Assembly (NCBI GenBank): GCA_023898765.1
Contig: CP060238.1
Location: 434,001 to 498,000, forward strand
DNA length: 64,000 nt
Direction: 5' to 3'
From: Rhodospirillales bacterium
Lineage (GTDB): Bacteria; Pseudomonadota; Alphaproteobacteria; Micavibrionales; Micavibrionaceae
Part shown: positions 61,547-64,000 of the stretch, piece after piece
How positions within the stretch are numbered: position 1 is the stretch's first letter
Layout of the letters: each line of letters starts with the position of its first letter
Notes under the pieces: generated by a model
The model's database searches: none
The model's input: the letters and a program-made list of their open reading frames with translations, nothing else
Told to the model about the DNA's origin: nothing
Program-made: the position numbers and the translations under genes

Positions 61547-61900
61547 CTATTTAGGCCCATGAACAACAAATCTCAAAGGGTTTCTCAAAATGCTCGTGTT
61601 GGCTTTTTTTGTTTCCTTCGTTACAGGGGCATATGCTGTTGCCATTTCTTTTAATTCATCCTGAAAGACCGGAAGATCGCCAACAGCGTTGGCGCATCTT
61701 TCAAATGTCTGGGAAGCAATCTGCTGAAAGGCCATGAATTCCTCCTCAGGAGGGTCCCGATACAAAAACGCATCTGAAATAGATGCCATAGAACCGGCAA
61801 GGTTTTCCAGAATGCGCACTTCACCGCAATCTGCCCGGGCAACGCCTCTAAAAATTTCCTCCAAGGCTCTCAGGGATCTTATATATATCTTTTTATCCAT
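61547..61900 (-). CDS. Unknown 117-aa protein
   Basis: The small, soluble, mainly helical protein (IRSLRALEEIFRGVARAD, MAFQQIASQTFERCANAVG) has no recognised domain. The gene has a good promoter, TTGACA-17-TAATTA, on the minus strand (61924-61952) and a strong ribosome-binding site AGAGGAGCG. Function unknown. Confidence 0.65.
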   Translation of the reverse strand: MDKKIYIRSLRALEEIFRGVARADCGEVRILENLAGSMASISDAFLYRDPPEEEFMAFQQIASQTFERCANAVGDLPVFQDELKEMATAYAPVTKETKKANTSILRNPLRFVVHGPK

Positions 61901-61923
61901 TTTACGCTCCTCTGTTATTCTGT

Positions 61924-61952
61924 TAATTATGCATAATGAAGGCCTCTGTCAA
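61924..61952 (-). promoter_or_regulatory. Promoter of the 117-aa gene
   Basis: TTGACA (61947-61952, minus strand) and TAATTA (61924-61929) with 17-bp spacing. Confidence 0.65.
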
Positions 61953-62006
61953 CGCTTAAAAAGATAAATCTTGGCGTCTTTCCGTTTTGACGGTTAAAAC
62001 AGTCCC

Positions 62007-64000
62007 ATGACGCAGGTTGCCAAAGAAGAAAAAGCCGGAATGGCCGGGAAAGACGAAATTTATCTGGTGGACGGCTCCGGTTTTATTTTCCGGGCCTATT
62101 ACGCCATGGCCTACGGCCGGGGCGAAGGCGGCGGCATGACGAATCCGGACGGCGTGCCTGTGGGGGCGGTTTTTGGTTTTACCAATATGATGCTGAAACT
62201 TCTCAAGGAGCGTCATGTCCCCTACATTGCGGTGATTTTTGACGCGGCCCGGAAAAATTTTCGCAACGATATCTACCCCGACTATAAAGCCAATCGCGAC
62301 GAAACCCCCGAAGATCTCGTGCCGCAGTTTCCGCTGGTGCGCGAAGCCACCGAGGCTCTGGGCATTCCCGCGATTGATATGGAAGGGTTCGAGGCCGACG
62401 ATTTAATCGCGACCTATGTCCGGCGCGCGCGGGAAAAAGGAAAAAACGTAACCATCGTTTCTTCCGATAAGGATTTGATGCAGCTGGTCGGGGACGGCGT
62501 GCGGATGCTGGATCCCATGAAACAGCAGTTTATCGGCCCTGAAGACGTGCTGGAAAAATTCGGGGTGCCGCCGGAAAAGGTCGTGGATGTGCAGGCGCTG
62601 GCGGGGGATGCGACGGACAATATTCCCGGCGTTCCCGGCATCGGACTCAAAACGGCGGCGCAGCTTATCAATGAATATGGCGACCTTGAAACGCTTCTGG
62701 CGCGGGCGGGAGATATCAGGCAGCCCAAGCGCCGCGAAGCCCTTCTTGAAAATGCGGAGCTGGCGCGTATTTCCCTGAAGCTGGTCACGCTTGACCGGCA
62801 TATAGAGGTGCCTGTTTGCCTGAACGAGATGGAGGCGCACGATCCGGATACGCCGAAGCTCGCGGCGTTTTTGAGGGCGCAGGGGTTTAAATCCATTCTT
62901 GCGCGGCTGGGGGAAAACACAGACGGCATCCCGGCAAAGGCCGGGATCCAGTCCGGTTCAGAGAGCACTGCTCCGGATCCCGTTTTGCAACGGGATGTCG
63001 AAGAGGGTTTACCCGACATCAGGGACAACCAATACACGCTGATTGATGACCTGAAGACTTTAAAAGCATGGATTGATGAAGCCTTTGATACCGGATATCT
63101 GGCGATTGATACGGAAACGACAAATCTTACGCCCGCCATGGCAAAACTGGTGGGGATTTCCATCAGCCCGTCCATTGGCCGCGCAGCCTATATTCCGCTC
63201 GGGCACGCGCCGGAAGAAGTCGATCTTCTGGGGGAAGCCGCAGAAGAGCTGAAGCAAATCCCGCTGGAAGAGTGTCTGCAGGCCCTCAAGCCGTTGCTGG
63301 AGGATAAAGCCGTTCTCAAGATCGGCCAGAATATAAAATATGACTGGCAAATGCTTTTTAAGCACGGGATTAAAATGTTTCCCTGTGATGATACGATGCT
63401 TCTTTCTTATTGTCTGGATGGCACCAGCCATTCAAATGCGATGGACGAGCTGTCGAAACAGTTTCTGGATCACACGCCCATCAAATATGAAGAGGTTGCA
63501 GGAAAGGGTAAAAAGCAGGTGACGTTCGACCGTGTGCCCGTGGAGGCCGCGCTGGATTACGCCGCGGAGGATGCGGAGATCACTCACCGTTTGTACCGTG
63601 TTTTCAAACCGCGTCTGGCGCGGGAAAAAATGGCAGGCGTTTATGAAGATATCGAGCGGCCGCTGATTCCCGTTATCGCGCAAATGGAACTAAGCGGCAT
63701 CAAAGTCGATCCCGCCATTTTAAAGTCCATGAGTCATGAGTTTGGCAAAAAGCTCGCCGATCTGGAATCGGATATTCAAAAGGCCGCCGGTACGGAATTC
63801 AATGTGGCCTCGCCCCGGCAGATCGGGGAAATTCTTTTTGAGCAGATGGGGCTGGAGGGCGGCAAAAAAACCAAAACAGGGCAATGGTCGACGGATGTCG
63901 GCACGCTCGAAAAACTTGCGCTGCAAGGGCATGATATTGTCACGAAAATTCTGGAATGGCGGCAGCTGTCCAAACTTAAATCCACCTATACGGATGCGTT
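62007..64000 (+). CDS. polA: DNA polymerase I, 3' end outside the window
   Basis: Repair and Okazaki-fragment polymerase. The first ~290 residues are the 5' nuclease (YLVDGSGFIFRAYYAM, FEADDLIATY, SSDKDLMQLV, AGDATDNIPGVPGIGLKTA). The 3'-5' exonuclease domain (from about 345) is intact: IDTETTNL, GQNIKYDWQML and YAAEDAEITHRLY keep all metal ligands. The window ends early in the polymerase domain (ELSGIKVDP, ASPRQIGEILFEQM). Between the two domains, about residues 307-331 are encoded by a palindromic repeat (62925-63000) inserted in frame. The start ATG at 62007 has no strong ribosome-binding site. Confidence 0.95.
   Translation, partial: MTQVAKEEKAGMAGKDEIYLVDGSGFIFRAYYAMAYGRGEGGGMTNPDGVPVGAVFGFTNMMLKLLKERHVPYIAVIFDAARKNFRNDIYPDYKANRDETPEDLVPQFPLVREATEALGIPAIDMEGFEADDLIATYVRRAREKGKNVTIVSSDKDLMQLVGDGVRMLDPMKQQFIGPEDVLEKFGVPPEKVVDVQALAGDATDNIPGVPGIGLKTAAQLINEYGDLETLLARAGDIRQPKRREALLENAELARISLKLVTLDRHIEVPVCLNEMEAHDPDTPKLAAFLRAQGFKSILARLGENTDGIPAKAGIQSGSESTAPDPVLQRDVEEGLPDIRDNQYTLIDDLKTLKAWIDEAFDTGYLAIDTETTNLTPAMAKLVGISISPSIGRAAYIPLGHAPEEVDLLGEAAEELKQIPLEECLQALKPLLEDKAVLKIGQNIKYDWQMLFKHGIKMFPCDDTMLLSYCLDGTSHSNAMDELSKQFLDHTPIKYEEVAGKGKKQVTFDRVPVEAALDYAAEDAEITHRLYRVFKPRLAREKMAGVYEDIERPLIPVIAQMELSGIKVDPAILKSMSHEFGKKLADLESDIQKAAGTEFNVASPRQIGEILFEQMGLEGGKKTKTGQWSTDVGTLEKLALQGHDIVTKILEWRQLSKLKSTYTDA
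62925..63000 (+). repeat. Palindromic repeat inserted in frame in polA
   Basis: Two hairpins (CCCGGC-AAAG-GCCGGG, and ATCCCGTT with AACGGGAT) are enclosed by CATCCCG (from 62927) and CGGGATG (to 62997). The middle holds GGATCCAGTCCGG and AGCACTG. It encodes about 25 residues, including GIPAKAGIQSG. The architecture matches the intergenic repeat 24985-25082. Confidence 0.75.

Overview
The window looks like the replication-origin region of an alphaproteobacterial chromosome. The evidence is the gene order: parA-parB-rsmG-mnmG-mnmE, rho-hemJ-hemH-hemE, then ppsR-maf-aroE-coaE-dnaQ, secB-fxsA and Tim44-mltA. Caulobacter and Rickettsia keep much of this order around oriC. The exact lineage cannot be fixed from the sequence. 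Several unfamiliar protein families and the S74 surface-protein genes hint at a Micavibrio-like or Rhodospirillales-like bacterium, which is a guess.

Layout. 1-4.3 kb: leuS (5' end outside the window), lptE, a SAM-II-like riboswitch in front of an unknown 80-aa gene, and holA. 4.3-10.4 kb: parB, parA, rsmG, mnmG, mnmE and a DUF6489-like gene on the minus strand, with three parS sites inside the coding sequence. 10.5-12.9 kb: a dienelactone hydrolase and a zinc-finger membrane protein. 13.5-17.5 kb: rho and three heme genes. 17.55-17.95 kb: probable oriC, with two TTATNCACA DnaA boxes and five GANTC sites. 17.9-21.2 kb: three genes of unknown function. 21.2-24.8 kb: ppsR to dnaQ. 24.85-25.4 kb: three different palindromic repeats. 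25.4-29.1 kb: secreted FG-GAP and peptidase-S74 surface proteins. 29.3-34.3 kb: secB, fxsA, Tim44, mltA, a candidate structured RNA, an O-antigen ligase and an entericidin. 34.5-39 kb: an H-NOX sensor, a hybrid histidine kinase and two unusual response regulators.

From about 40.07 kb to tRNA-Tyr at 59.98 kb lies a mosaic accessory island. It begins by cutting off a sigma-54 response regulator. It then carries an intimin-like inverse autotransporter whose C-terminal lectin-like domain resembles the variable region of a diversity-generating retroelement (DGR). An Avd gene follows, but no reverse transcriptase or template repeat is visible. A C12 tract sits between the -35 and -10 of the autotransporter promoter. 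Next come a ParB-like protein, a Fic protein with paired upstream repeats, a thermonuclease, a clipped type IV secretion cluster (virB8, virB6, two lipoproteins, virB4), hipAB, a DUF3800 fragment, a decayed prophage head module and a serine-recombinase cassette fused into the terminase gene. The core chromosome resumes with tRNA-Tyr, rlmB and polA (3' end outside). polA carries an in-frame palindromic repeat related to the intergenic repeat near 25 kb.

The most novel system here is the inverse autotransporter plus Avd: a surface adhesin that may be varied in two ways, by retroelement mutagenesis of its tip and by promoter slippage.
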